This document shows, one piece after another, positions 8,864 through 16,715 of a stretch of DNA of 64,000 nt. Source of the DNA: Acidobacteriota bacterium (GTDB taxonomy: Bacteria; Acidobacteriota; Terriglobia; Terriglobales; Acidobacteriaceae); assembly GCA_021793595.1 (NCBI GenBank), contig JAJYSL010000006.1:1-64000 (forward strand), read 5' to 3'. Every line of letters starts with the position of its first letter. The first letter of the stretch is position 1. The notes beneath the pieces were generated by a model, which saw only the letters and a list, made by a program, of their open reading frames with translations, did not search any database and was not told the origin of the DNA. Made by a program: the position numbers and the translations under genes.

Positions 8864-9314
8864 TCACGATGGCTGCGGCGGCATTCGTACCACCATCACC
8901 GCTGCGGCAACCACAAGTCCCGCTGGAATCAACAGCGATTTCTCATTCAGCTCAAATGCGCCGTAAGCGCCCATCAGCGCGCCAATGCCATACGCAATCT
9001 ATGTGCGGGAAGAAGACCGCCGATCGCCTTCGACCTTCCGCCCTCTTCTTCGGCTCACCAGATTCCGCAATGGCCTCACCCAGATTTTCCAGATCGCCCG
9101 TGATAAAAACTGTATTCAGTTTGATCGGCCCGATCCGCTGAAATGCATTGTTCTGCATTCCCATCGCGAAGGCCAGCACCAACAGCAGTACGGTACGCAG
9201 CGTGTCCGGGTGTGGCGTCAGCGCCAGCCAGCCCAACACACAAAACTCGATGGCGAGTGTCATCAGTTGCCTTTGCCGTTCGCGATCGGCAGTCAGTAAA
9301 CGCCTTCCGGGATA
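8864..9314 (-). pseudogene. Decayed DUF1275 (YoaK-type) membrane protein gene
   Basis: Only the C-terminal half of a DUF1275/YoaK-like protein remains. One frame reads RRLLTADRERQRQLMTLAIE and then LRTVLLLVLAFAMGMQNNAFQRIG ... LNTVFITGDLENLGEA, a typical DUF1275 core. Near 9005 the homology shifts by one base to another frame reading IAYGIGALMGAYGAFEL ... VVAAAVMVVRMP and a stop at 8864. The N-terminal half with its first helices is missing. The remnant begins directly after the hslU stop codon and in the same frame, as expected if a deletion joined it to hslU. Confidence 0.75.
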
Positions 9315-10919
9315 CTAAAGAATGTAGCGCGACAGGTCCTGGTCCTTCACGATGGAAGCCACCATATGCTGCACGTAGGCTGCGTCGATGGCAATTACTT
9401 TCTCCGCGCCGTTGGCTCCTTCGCGTTCCACCATCGGAATGGTAGGTGAAGTCTTGGACTCCGCAGCTTTGTCCGCGCTGGCGGCCAGGCTTAGGGTCGC
9501 ATTGCTTCCGACCGCTTCGTCTTTTCCTTCTGAGGCTGCGCGATTCTGTCGAGCCAGGTCAGGTGCGTCGAAGCTGATTTCATCCAGCACCCGTTCCATG
9601 ATGGTGTGCAGGCGTCGCGCACCGATGTTTTCCGTCGCTTCATTCACGCGGAAAGCAAAGTTCGCGATCTCCGCCAGCGACTCCGGCGAAAATTCCAGCT
9701 TCAATCCCTCTGTCTCCAACAACGCTGTCGACTGTTTCACTAGCGACGACTTCGGTTCAGTAAGAATCTTGATGAAGTCTTCCACCGTCAGCGACTGCAA
9801 TTCCACGCGAATCGGGAAACGTCCTTGCAGCTCCGGAATCAGGTCGCTTGGCTTCGACACGTGAAACGCACCCGCCGCGATGAACAAAATGTGATCGGTG
9901 CTCACCATGCCATAGCGCGTGTTCACCGTCGTACCTTCCACGATAGGAAGAATGTCGCGCTGCACGCCTTCGCGCGAAACATCCGGTCCGTGTCCGCCTT
10001 CGCGTCCGGCAATCTTGTCGATCTCATCCAGAAAAACGATGCCGGAATTTTCCACCCGCTCGACCGCAACCCGCGTCACCTGATCCATATCGATCAGGCG
10101 CTGCTCTTCTTCCTGCACCAGGTATTCAAATGCCTCGCCCACCTTCATCTTGCGCTTCTTGGTGCGTTGTCCAAAGATGTTCGGCAAAATGTCCTTCAGG
10201 TTGATGTCCATCTCCTCCATGCCCTGGTTGGAGATGATTTCCAGCGATGGCGTGCTGCGTTCACGCACGTCGATCTCGACCATGCGTTCGTCCAGCTTGC
10301 CTTCGCGAAACTGCGCCCGCAGTTTTTCTCGCGTGCGCTGGTGAGAGTCGCTCGGCGGCGGCGGTGCCGGGCTGGGGAACACAATCGTGTTGTCGCTGCC
10401 TTCATCTAATCCGGAAATTGGCGTGGGCGCAGGTCCCGGCATGGGAGCAGGCACAGCCGCGGGTGGCAGCAGCAAGTCCAGTAGCCGTTCCTCCGCGTTC
10501 AGCTCGGCCTTGTCTTCCACCTCTTCCAGCTTTTCTTCACGCAGCATGTCGATGGCGATTTCAACCAGGTCGCGAATCATCGACTCCACATCGCGCCCCA
10601 CGTAGCCCACTTCCGTAAACTTGGAAGCTTCCACCTTCAGAAATGGGGAGTTCGTCAGCTTCGCCAGCCGTCTTGCAATCTCGGTTTTGCCCACGCCAGT
10701 CGGCCCAATCATAATGATGTTTTTGGGCATGATGTCGTCGGCCAGCTCCGGTCCCAGTTTCTGGCGGCGCATGCGATTGCGCAGCGCGATGGCCACGGCC
10801 CGCTTGGCAGCGTGCTGACCCACCACATATTTGTCCAGCTCCGCCACAATTTGCCGCGGCGTCATTTCATCCAGCGACAGCGCCTGGTCTTCTTCCACTC
10901 CAGGTAAATAAATGGCCAT
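9315..10919 (-). CDS. hslU: ATP-dependent protease ATPase subunit HslU
   Basis: Predicted 534-residue AAA+ unfoldase that feeds substrates to the HslV peptidase in the cytoplasm. It has the N-terminal [17 protein letters not shown], Walker A GPTGVGKT, Walker [12 protein letters not shown], the sensor region GRFPIRVEL and the C-terminal DLSRYIL tail that docks into HslV. It is about 90 residues longer than E. coli HslU because of a proline-rich insert in the I domain (about 150-195) and an Ala/Ser/Lys-rich insert near 460-505. Its ribosome site AGGAGGGAG lies inside the last codons of the upstream gene, only 3 bases away, so translation is probably coupled. Confidence 0.96.
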   Translation of the reverse strand: MAIYLPGVEEDQALSLDEMTPRQIVAELDKYVVGQHAAKRAVAIALRNRMRRQKLGPELADDIMPKNIIMIGPTGVGKTEIARRLAKLTNSPFLKVEASKFTEVGYVGRDVESMIRDLVEIAIDMLREEKLEEVEDKAELNAEERLLDLLLPPAAVPAPMPGPAPTPISGLDEGSDNTIVFPSPAPPPPSDSHQRTREKLRAQFREGKLDERMVEIDVRERSTPSLEIISNQGMEEMDINLKDILPNIFGQRTKKRKMKVGEAFEYLVQEEEQRLIDMDQVTRVAVERVENSGIVFLDEIDKIAGREGGHGPDVSREGVQRDILPIVEGTTVNTRYGMVSTDHILFIAAGAFHVSKPSDLIPELQGRFPIRVELQSLTVEDFIKILTEPKSSLVKQSTALLETEGLKLEFSPESLAEIANFAFRVNEATENIGARRLHTIMERVLDEISFDAPDLARQNRAASEGKDEAVGSNATLSLAASADKAAESKTSPTIPMVEREGANGAEKVIAIDAAYVQHMVASIVKDQDLSRYIL

Positions 10920-10922
10920 AAG

Positions 10923-11750
10923 TTAGCTCTCCCTCCTGTCAGAATTTCCCGACAAGAGAATTCCAACCACAGCCCTGGTGTTACTCAGGATAGTTGCCCT
11001 TTGACGCTCAGGTCGTTTTAAAAAGGTTGTTAAGTCGTGCACAGCTTCATTCCGGAGTTCGCGAACATCGTCTGCCATCCCATACTCTTCAGGTTTGAGT
11101 AAGTTGCGTTCCTCCGCCTCCTGCAACAGTTGGTCAAACTTCCAATCAAGTTTAAGCACATCCTTCAAGGTCTGTTCCAAAACAGCTCCGCACATTACCA
11201 CGGTTGCTGCATCAAACCGGTGCAAATAGCAGCGATGGGCCTCCCGGAGCAAGGACTTCTGAGTCGCGGAGAGAATCTCGCTATATTCGACCCGATCCAA
11301 TGCTTCAGCTCGAGACACCATTTGGTCGAGATTCGAGACGAAATCCTTCGCAAAGTACAAGCCCAAATCCGCAGACTGAGCCGGGGATAACTGTTCCTGC
11401 CTCTGGTCCTCAGCGCTTTCCAAATCGGTGCCTCGCACTTCGTGTATCCGGATTTTGTCATGCGCCTGTCCGATTTTTTCGAGGTTCAATGCCTGCTTTA
11501 TCCCCATGTCGCTTGTCAAAGATTCTGCAAATTTAGAGTCTGTCTCCATAGAACCCTCAAATATCCGCGACTTTAGTTGCCTGTCGGTCGCTTCGCGTAC
11601 AGCGTTCATCCTTCTTGGGGCGTCGTCATCGCTAGGCTCCTCCCGCCGCTCGATCTCAACGCAAAGGCTGTCGTAATCGTCACCGCCGCGTTCGTACCTA
11701 TCAATCGCTAGGAGCAGGAGCTTCGATAATTCAGACTTTTCTCTTGGCAT
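10923..11750 (-). CDS. DUF4145 (HEPN-like) protein inserted in the hslVU operon
   Basis: A 275-residue soluble, highly charged protein between hslV and hslU. Residues 1-125 are polar and helical with no recognised domain. Residues about 165-265 match the DUF4145 pattern: EAHRCYLHRFDAATVVMCGA, LEQTLKDVLK, then DDVRELRNEAVHDL and a final helix. R233-N-E-A-V-H238 is an Rx4H motif, the signature of HEPN domains, some of which are ribonucleases. It begins 32 bases after hslV and ends 3 bases before hslU. Its base composition is less GC-rich than the hsl genes, suggesting insertion. Function is unknown; a defence or stress role is only possible. Confidence 0.8.
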   Translation of the reverse strand: MPREKSELSKLLLLAIDRYERGGDDYDSLCVEIERREEPSDDDAPRRMNAVREATDRQLKSRIFEGSMETDSKFAESLTSDMGIKQALNLEKIGQAHDKIRIHEVRGTDLESAEDQRQEQLSPAQSADLGLYFAKDFVSNLDQMVSRAEALDRVEYSEILSATQKSLLREAHRCYLHRFDAATVVMCGAVLEQTLKDVLKLDWKFDQLLQEAEERNLLKPEEYGMADDVRELRNEAVHDLTTFLKRPERQRATILSNTRAVVGILLSGNSDRRES

Positions 11751-11782
11751 GGGTACACGCTCAAACGGCGCTCCTTGTTGGC

Positions 11783-12421
11783 CTATAGTTCTTCGATGGT
11801 AATTTGATCGTTGGTATAGATGCAGATCTGGCCCGCGATGCGTAAGGACTTCTCCGCAATGTCGCGCGCTGGCATGTCTGTGTTCTGGATCAGCGCCCGT
11901 GCAGCCGCCAGTGCATACGAGCCGCCGCTGCCGATCGCCGTAATGCCTTCATCCGGCTCGATCACGTCGCCCGCGCCGCTGATCAAATAGGTCTGATGCA
12001 GATCCGCGACCACCAACAGCGCTTCCAGGTTGCGCAACATCTTATCGGTGCGCCAATCCTTCGCCAATTCCACCGCGGACCGGCCCAGGTTGCCGGCATA
12101 TTGTTCCAGCTTGGCCTCAAATCGGCTGAATAAGGAGAATGCGTCCGCCGTCGATCCTGCGAATCCGGCCAATACCTTGTCCTGGTACAGGCGGCGAATC
12201 TTTCGTGCCGTATGTTTGATCACGCTCTCGCCCAGCGTCACCTGGCCGTCGGCTGCCATCACAACGCGATCGTTCCGGCGCACGCACAACACCGTCGTCG
12301 AACGAATTCTCGTTCGTTCAGGTCCAGTTCGCGAGCTGGAAGCATTTCTGCGGCGGGAAGCGGAAGAACCGGGTGCGGCGGGGCGCACGTCCGGGCGCAA
12401 ATTAGGTTCGAACATCGTCAA
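11783..12421 (-). CDS. hslV: ATP-dependent protease peptidase subunit HslV
   Basis: Predicted 212-residue Ntn-hydrolase of the HslVU protease. The catalytic N-terminal threonine is T42 in [10 protein letters not shown], followed by [12 protein letters not shown] and the [18 protein letters not shown] segment. In most HslV proteins only one or a few residues precede the threonine; here about 41 residues, rich in Arg, Ser and Pro, come first, and no ATG, GTG or TTG lies closer in frame. Either a long propeptide is removed or translation starts at an unusual codon near 12307. The gene leads an operon with the HEPN-like gene and hslU. Confidence 0.93.
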   Translation of the reverse strand: MTMFEPNLRPDVRPAAPGSSASRRRNASSSRTGPERTRIRSTTVLCVRRNDRVVMAADGQVTLGESVIKHTARKIRRLYQDKVLAGFAGSTADAFSLFSRFEAKLEQYAGNLGRSAVELAKDWRTDKMLRNLEALLVVADLHQTYLISGAGDVIEPDEGITAIGSGGSYALAAARALIQNTDMPARDIAEKSLRIAGQICIYTNDQITIEEL

Positions 12422-12538
12422 CTACGATTATAAGGCAATTGTTTACCACTTTTGCTCGAAGCCCTACCCTCCCACCCGGCACTTCCGCTATGCTCAAGAG
12501 TAGCTCGCACCAGCAGAAATACATTCGACGAGCACAGT

Positions 12539-13012
12539 ATGCAACCTTGGTTGTCGCACCCCGTACCTGTCATTGCCACCACCGCAGCATCTGTCGCTGC
12601 TGTGGGCGGCGTCGTCCTCTGGTGGGTCCTCACGCATCTCAAATCCGCGGAAGAACGCGAGCGCCTGCGCCGCGAACATCTCGTCCTCCACGGTCGCATC
12701 ATCGACGGTTCCGTTCTCGACTGGTCGGAGCAGCCCAATTCCAGCGATTTGGGTACGCTGATGTATCGCTACTCCATCGGCGGGGTCAGTTACGAGTGTG
12801 CCCAGGATCTCACATTCCTCAAGGGCACCGCGTTAATTGACGCCACCTGTCTGGGCCGTCCCGCTTCCGTTCGCTACGATCCAAAAAATCCCGCCAACAG
12901 CATCATCGTCGCCGAAGGCTGGAGCGGCCTGCAGCACCCCAATCGCGTTCTGGTTCCCGAGTCGATTGAGGCCACAGACGCGCTGTCAGCGGTACCTCCA
13001 GCGGTAAAATAA
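12539..13012 (+). CDS. DUF3592-like membrane protein
   Basis: A 157-residue protein with one clear N-terminal membrane helix (VIATTAASVAAVGGVVLWWVL, about residues 9-29), a charged segment, then a small beta domain. The pattern MYRYSIGGVSYECAQDL ... GRPASVRYDPKNPANSIIV is typical of DUF3592 proteins. Function unknown. It ends 4 bases before the CDF transporter gene, so the two are probably one transcription unit, divergent from hslV. The start at 12539 is chosen because it opens just before the membrane helix. Confidence 0.75.
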   Translation: MQPWLSHPVPVIATTAASVAAVGGVVLWWVLTHLKSAEERERLRREHLVLHGRIIDGSVLDWSEQPNSSDLGTLMYRYSIGGVSYECAQDLTFLKGTALIDATCLGRPASVRYDPKNPANSIIVAEGWSGLQHPNRVLVPESIEATDALSAVPPAVK

Positions 13013-13016
13013 TCCT

Positions 13017-13952
13017 ATGCATGTGCATGCGCCAGCCAACGATCAAACCAAGCGCATCCTTCGAATTTCGCTGATACTCACGTTCGGCTACATTGCGCTC
13101 ACGCTGGTGGTCGGCTTGCGCGCCCACAGCCTGGCGCTGATCTCCGAAGCCGGTCATAATACATCCGACTTCCTGGCCCTGCTGCTGTCCTTTGTCGCCG
13201 TCTATTTTCATAACCGCCCGGCCACCGACAGAAAAACCTTCGGCTATCTCCGCGCCGGCGTCCTGGCCGCGTTTATCAACGCGCTCGCCTTGATCGGCAT
13301 CGCGATCTGGCTGGCAGTCGAAGCCGTCGACCGCTTTTTCCATCCGCAAATCGTCGAGCCCCGTCTGATGATGACTACCGCCGCCGTCGGCGTCGTTATG
13401 AACGGCATCCTTGCCTGGATGCTGTCGCGGGTCAGCAACGATGTCAACATCCGTGGCGCCTTCATCCACATGCTCGGCGATACGCTGTCCACCGCGGCCG
13501 TCATTATCGGAGGTCTGGCCATCGCATTGACCGGTATTCAGTGGGTTGATCCGTTGCTGTCGCTCCTCATTGCGGCGCTCATCTTCTGGTCTTCTATCTC
13601 CATCATGCGCGAAACGCTCAACATCCTGCTGGAGGGAACGCCGCAGGATCTTTCCCTCACCGACATTCGCGATGCCATGCAGGTGGTTCCCGGTGTCTGC
13701 GGCGTCCACGATCTGCATGTATGGAGCGTCTGTTCGCATCTGAACGCACTCGCCTGCCATGTCACCATTTCCGATATTCCGCCTTCCGAAAGCCGCCGTA
13801 TTCTGACCGACATCAATCGTCGTCTGAGCGAGAATTTCAACATCCACCACACCACCATTCAGTTTGAAACGCGCGACGATGCCGGGTGCTCCCTCGAAGA
13901 CGGATGCCTGCCGTCTGAGGAAGCCATGGCCGCCCACACCCATTCGCATTAA
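13017..13952 (+). CDS. Cation diffusion facilitator (CDF) metal exporter
   Basis: Predicted 311-residue inner-membrane transporter of the CzcD/ZitB group, exporting Zn, Co or similar divalent ions in exchange for protons. Six membrane segments are visible. The metal-site pattern is present: LALISEAGHNTSDFLALLLSF in TM2 (H and D) and GAFIHMLGDTLSTAAVIIGG in TM5. The cytosolic C-terminal domain contains GVCGVHDLHVWSVCSHLNALACHV. Histidine-rich ends (MHVHAP, HTHSH) may help metal capture. Typical length. No regulator lies adjacent. Confidence 0.94.
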   Translation: MHVHAPANDQTKRILRISLILTFGYIALTLVVGLRAHSLALISEAGHNTSDFLALLLSFVAVYFHNRPATDRKTFGYLRAGVLAAFINALALIGIAIWLAVEAVDRFFHPQIVEPRLMMTTAAVGVVMNGILAWMLSRVSNDVNIRGAFIHMLGDTLSTAAVIIGGLAIALTGIQWVDPLLSLLIAALIFWSSISIMRETLNILLEGTPQDLSLTDIRDAMQVVPGVCGVHDLHVWSVCSHLNALACHVTISDIPPSESRRILTDINRRLSENFNIHHTTIQFETRDDAGCSLEDGCLPSEEAMAAHTHSH

Positions 13953-14215
13953 TCTGTTCACGCGCCTCGCCAGCTTCAAAACCTTATCTTCAGCGCTCGA
14001 TTGGCGGCATCTTCATGTGTAGAACTGGCGGGTCGCCAGCATCGGTTTGATGGCAGGGGCATCGGCGTCAGGAACATCATGCTGGTTTCCATCGCCGAGC
14101 GGGCCGGCGAATTCTTTGTCAGGAAAGCCATCGGAGCCTCGTCACGAACGAAATTGTGTTTGACGAGTTCCAGGTTGTTCCGCTTATAATCACAACCAAA
14201 AGAAAGTGGTAGTGG

Positions 14216-15448
14216 GTGCATCTCGAAAGAAATGAGGATCGCACAGCCTTGAGTTCGAAACTTCAAACACAGTTTTCCGCCGCTCAAACCTACCATGCAC
14301 CCTCGCTGCCGCAGGCTTCCAATCGTCTGCTCTCGCTCGACCTTCTCCGCGGCCTCACCATCGCGTTCATGATCCTGGTGAACGATGCCGGCGATTTTGG
14401 ATCCGCCTATCCGCCGCTGCTTCACTCAAAATGGAACGGTTGCACCCCAACCGATGTCGTCTTTCCCACGTTTTTGTTCATTATCGGAATCACCACCGTC
14501 ATATCAACATCGTCGAGACTTTCGCGGGGCACGCCGAAGAGAAAGCTCTTTCTGCAAATTGTCAGGCGCGCCGTTATCTTGTTTCTACTCGGCATCGTGG
14601 TCAACAGCTTTCCCTTCTTCAACCTGCACACCATGCGTTTCTTCGGAATTCTTCCGCGCATATCCGTCTGCTATTTCGTCGTTGCCACCATCTATCTATT
14701 CGGCCAGGGCTGGCGCGACAAATTGGCGCTGTTCATCGCAATCCTGATCGGCTACTGGATGTTGCTGCGCTTTGTGCCCGTACCCGGCTACGGCGTCCCC
14801 ACGCACGGCGTTCCTTTCATGGACCCGCTGCATAATCTCGCTTTCTGGGTTGACCGCAGCTTGTTCTCGGCGTCGCATCTGTCCGACGGCACCCACGACA
14901 TTACCGGCCTGGGCAGTACGCTGCCCTCCATCGCGACGACATTGCTGGGCGTGCTGACGGCGCAGTGGCTGCGTACTTCACACAGCTTCACAGAAAAAGT
15001 CAGGAACATCGCAGTTGCCGGCATCGCCGCCATTCTTCTGGGCGGCTTGTGGAACTTTACCTTTCCAATCAACAAACAGCTCTGGACCAGTTCCTTCGTC
15101 CTTTTCGCGGGCGGCATCAGCATGCTGTCGTTGGCGTTCTTCATGTGGATTTTCGATCGCGTTCCTGCCACTGCATCGGGTCGCGCGCGATCTCCCCTGG
15201 CCACCGCGCTGCTGGTCTTCGGCACCAATGCGATCACAGCGTATGTCTTCTCGGAGCTTCTGGCCTCGGGACTCAGCAGCATCCCCACCCATCCCGGAAC
15301 GAATCTGCAGGAGAGCCTCTACCGGTCGATCCTTCACACCGTTCCGAATGCACCCTTCGCTTCGCTGCTCTACTCGCTCGCCTACGTTGGCGTCTGCTGG
15401 ATCTTCACCTACTCGCTCTATCGACGCAACATATTTATTAAAATCTGA
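14216..15448 (+). CDS. Multi-pass acyltransferase, HGSNAT/NagX-like (DUF5009)
   Basis: A 410-residue membrane protein with about ten hydrophobic segments. Its N-terminal RLLSLDLLRGLTIAFMILVNDAGD, then LLHSKWNGCTPTDVVFPTFLFIIG, is the signature of proteins related to heparan-alpha-glucosaminide N-acetyltransferase and NagX, thought to acylate sugars across the membrane. The early aspartate and the H-x-x-W-x-G motif are conserved. The GTG start at 14216 is tentative; a TTG at 14249 with a nearby GAGG is the alternative. The preceding 263 bases (13953-14215) hold no gene I can support. Confidence 0.82.
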   Translation: MHLERNEDRTALSSKLQTQFSAAQTYHAPSLPQASNRLLSLDLLRGLTIAFMILVNDAGDFGSAYPPLLHSKWNGCTPTDVVFPTFLFIIGITTVISTSSRLSRGTPKRKLFLQIVRRAVILFLLGIVVNSFPFFNLHTMRFFGILPRISVCYFVVATIYLFGQGWRDKLALFIAILIGYWMLLRFVPVPGYGVPTHGVPFMDPLHNLAFWVDRSLFSASHLSDGTHDITGLGSTLPSIATTLLGVLTAQWLRTSHSFTEKVRNIAVAGIAAILLGGLWNFTFPINKQLWTSSFVLFAGGISMLSLAFFMWIFDRVPATASGRARSPLATALLVFGTNAITAYVFSELLASGLSSIPTHPGTNLQESLYRSILHTVPNAPFASLLYSLAYVGVCWIFTYSLYRRNIFIKI

Positions 15449-15658
15449 CGGTGTTCCTCGATCAGGCCGAAGGCATTGTCTCAGCATTCGCCGCGGATTG
15501 CTGGCCGACTCCATACACGTACAGTTGTGCCGCGGCACTCCGATACAGTGCCTGTGACCTCAATCACGGACAGAGCAAGCTATGGAGCATAATTACATTG
15601 ACAGAGCGATAGATTGGGAACCTGGTCATTCCGGTCAATCTCAGGAGGGTCAACACGC

Positions 15659-16534
15659 ATGTCACAATTCGCACCGAAATCGATCCTTTGCCCCTTGGAC
15701 TTGAGTTCGGCCTCGACCATCATTCTGCGTTGGGCCAGTTTGATCGCCGGTTTCTACAACTCGAAACTCCAGGTCCTGCATGCGGAATGGATGGAGTATC
15801 CGCGGTATTTTCTCCCTTCACAGGCTGCAGAATTGGCCGCCGAGTCAGAAAGGACCCGAAGCGCAATCCGTGACGAGCTGCAGCGGCTGGTCAGGGAAAC
15901 AATTCCCGAAGAGATCCCGCGTGAGATTACCGTGATGGAAGGCCATCCCATCGAGAAGATTCTCGAGTATGCCGAGCGGCACCGGCCAGACTTGATTGTG
16001 ATGGGCAGCCACGGACGAAGTGGCGTTGCCCGGATGCGATTGGGATCGGTAGCGGAAAATGTCGTACAACAAACCAGCTGCCCTACTCTTGTCGTGCATG
16101 CGCCCGGAGGTAAACCCGCGCCTTCAAAGATCTCGCGGATTCTCTGCCCCGTCATTTTTGACGAATACTCAGCCGGGACGATTTCGCTTTCCGCGGCACT
16201 CGCAGGCGTCGCAGGCGCCCATCTGATTGTGATGCACGTGGAGGAAGCCGACCTGCCTCCCGAGGTGAATCGCAAGCAGCTCTGTGAATCGGTTCCCTCC
16301 GATGCAAGAGCTCACTGCGACGTGGTGGAAGTGGTTCGTCAAGGCAGCGCGGCGGAACAGATCCTGCACGTCGCTCGAGAATACGATGTCGATATGATTG
16401 CGCTGACCGCCAAGCATCGGCGATTCCTGGACTTTACGGTTATCGGAACCACCACAGAAAAGGTGATGCGGCATGCGGATTCAGCGGTCCTGGTGATCCC
16501 GGCTCAGGAGCATTTGCCGTCTTCGGCTGGATGA
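15659..16534 (+). CDS. Tandem universal stress protein (UspA family)
   Basis: Predicted 291-residue protein with two Usp domains. The first (residues 1-148) has SILCPLDLSSAS and the ATP-binding signature DLIVMGSHGRSGVARMRLGS followed by SVAENVVQQTSCPTLVV. The second (about 155-285) keeps the fold, but its nucleotide motif is degenerate (DMIALTAKHRRFLDFTVIGT), so probably only the first binds ATP. The start at 15659 has an AGGAGGG site. Expression under stress is expected for the family. It converges on the oxidase gene across a 181-base spacer with no evident gene. Confidence 0.9.
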   Translation: MSQFAPKSILCPLDLSSASTIILRWASLIAGFYNSKLQVLHAEWMEYPRYFLPSQAAELAAESERTRSAIRDELQRLVRETIPEEIPREITVMEGHPIEKILEYAERHRPDLIVMGSHGRSGVARMRLGSVAENVVQQTSCPTLVVHAPGGKPAPSKISRILCPVIFDEYSAGTISLSAALAGVAGAHLIVMHVEEADLPPEVNRKQLCESVPSDARAHCDVVEVVRQGSAAEQILHVAREYDVDMIALTAKHRRFLDFTVIGTTTEKVMRHADSAVLVIPAQEHLPSSAG

Positions 16535-16715
16535 CCGGAGAAACACCTCCGCGCGGCGCGCCGCTTCATGGCGGGTCTGGACTGCGACAACGAAGATTCT
16601 CGCGCCATGGAGCCGCAAGGGGCGGTTCAAGTGTCTGAACGCACCCACCCCAAAGAAGGCTGGAAGATGCCAGCCCTCAGCGCGATCTTGCCGATCTTTT
16701 CCGCACAACAGTTGC

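Noticed and set aside
12903..13979. Long minus-strand open frame (358 codons) opposite the CDF transporter
   Set aside because: It is the antisense shadow of a clear CDF gene; GC-rich codons make long antisense frames common, and the product has no domain.
13953..14215. Short frames on both strands between the CDF and acyltransferase genes
   Set aside because: No ribosome site with good spacing and no domain; treated as intergenic DNA.
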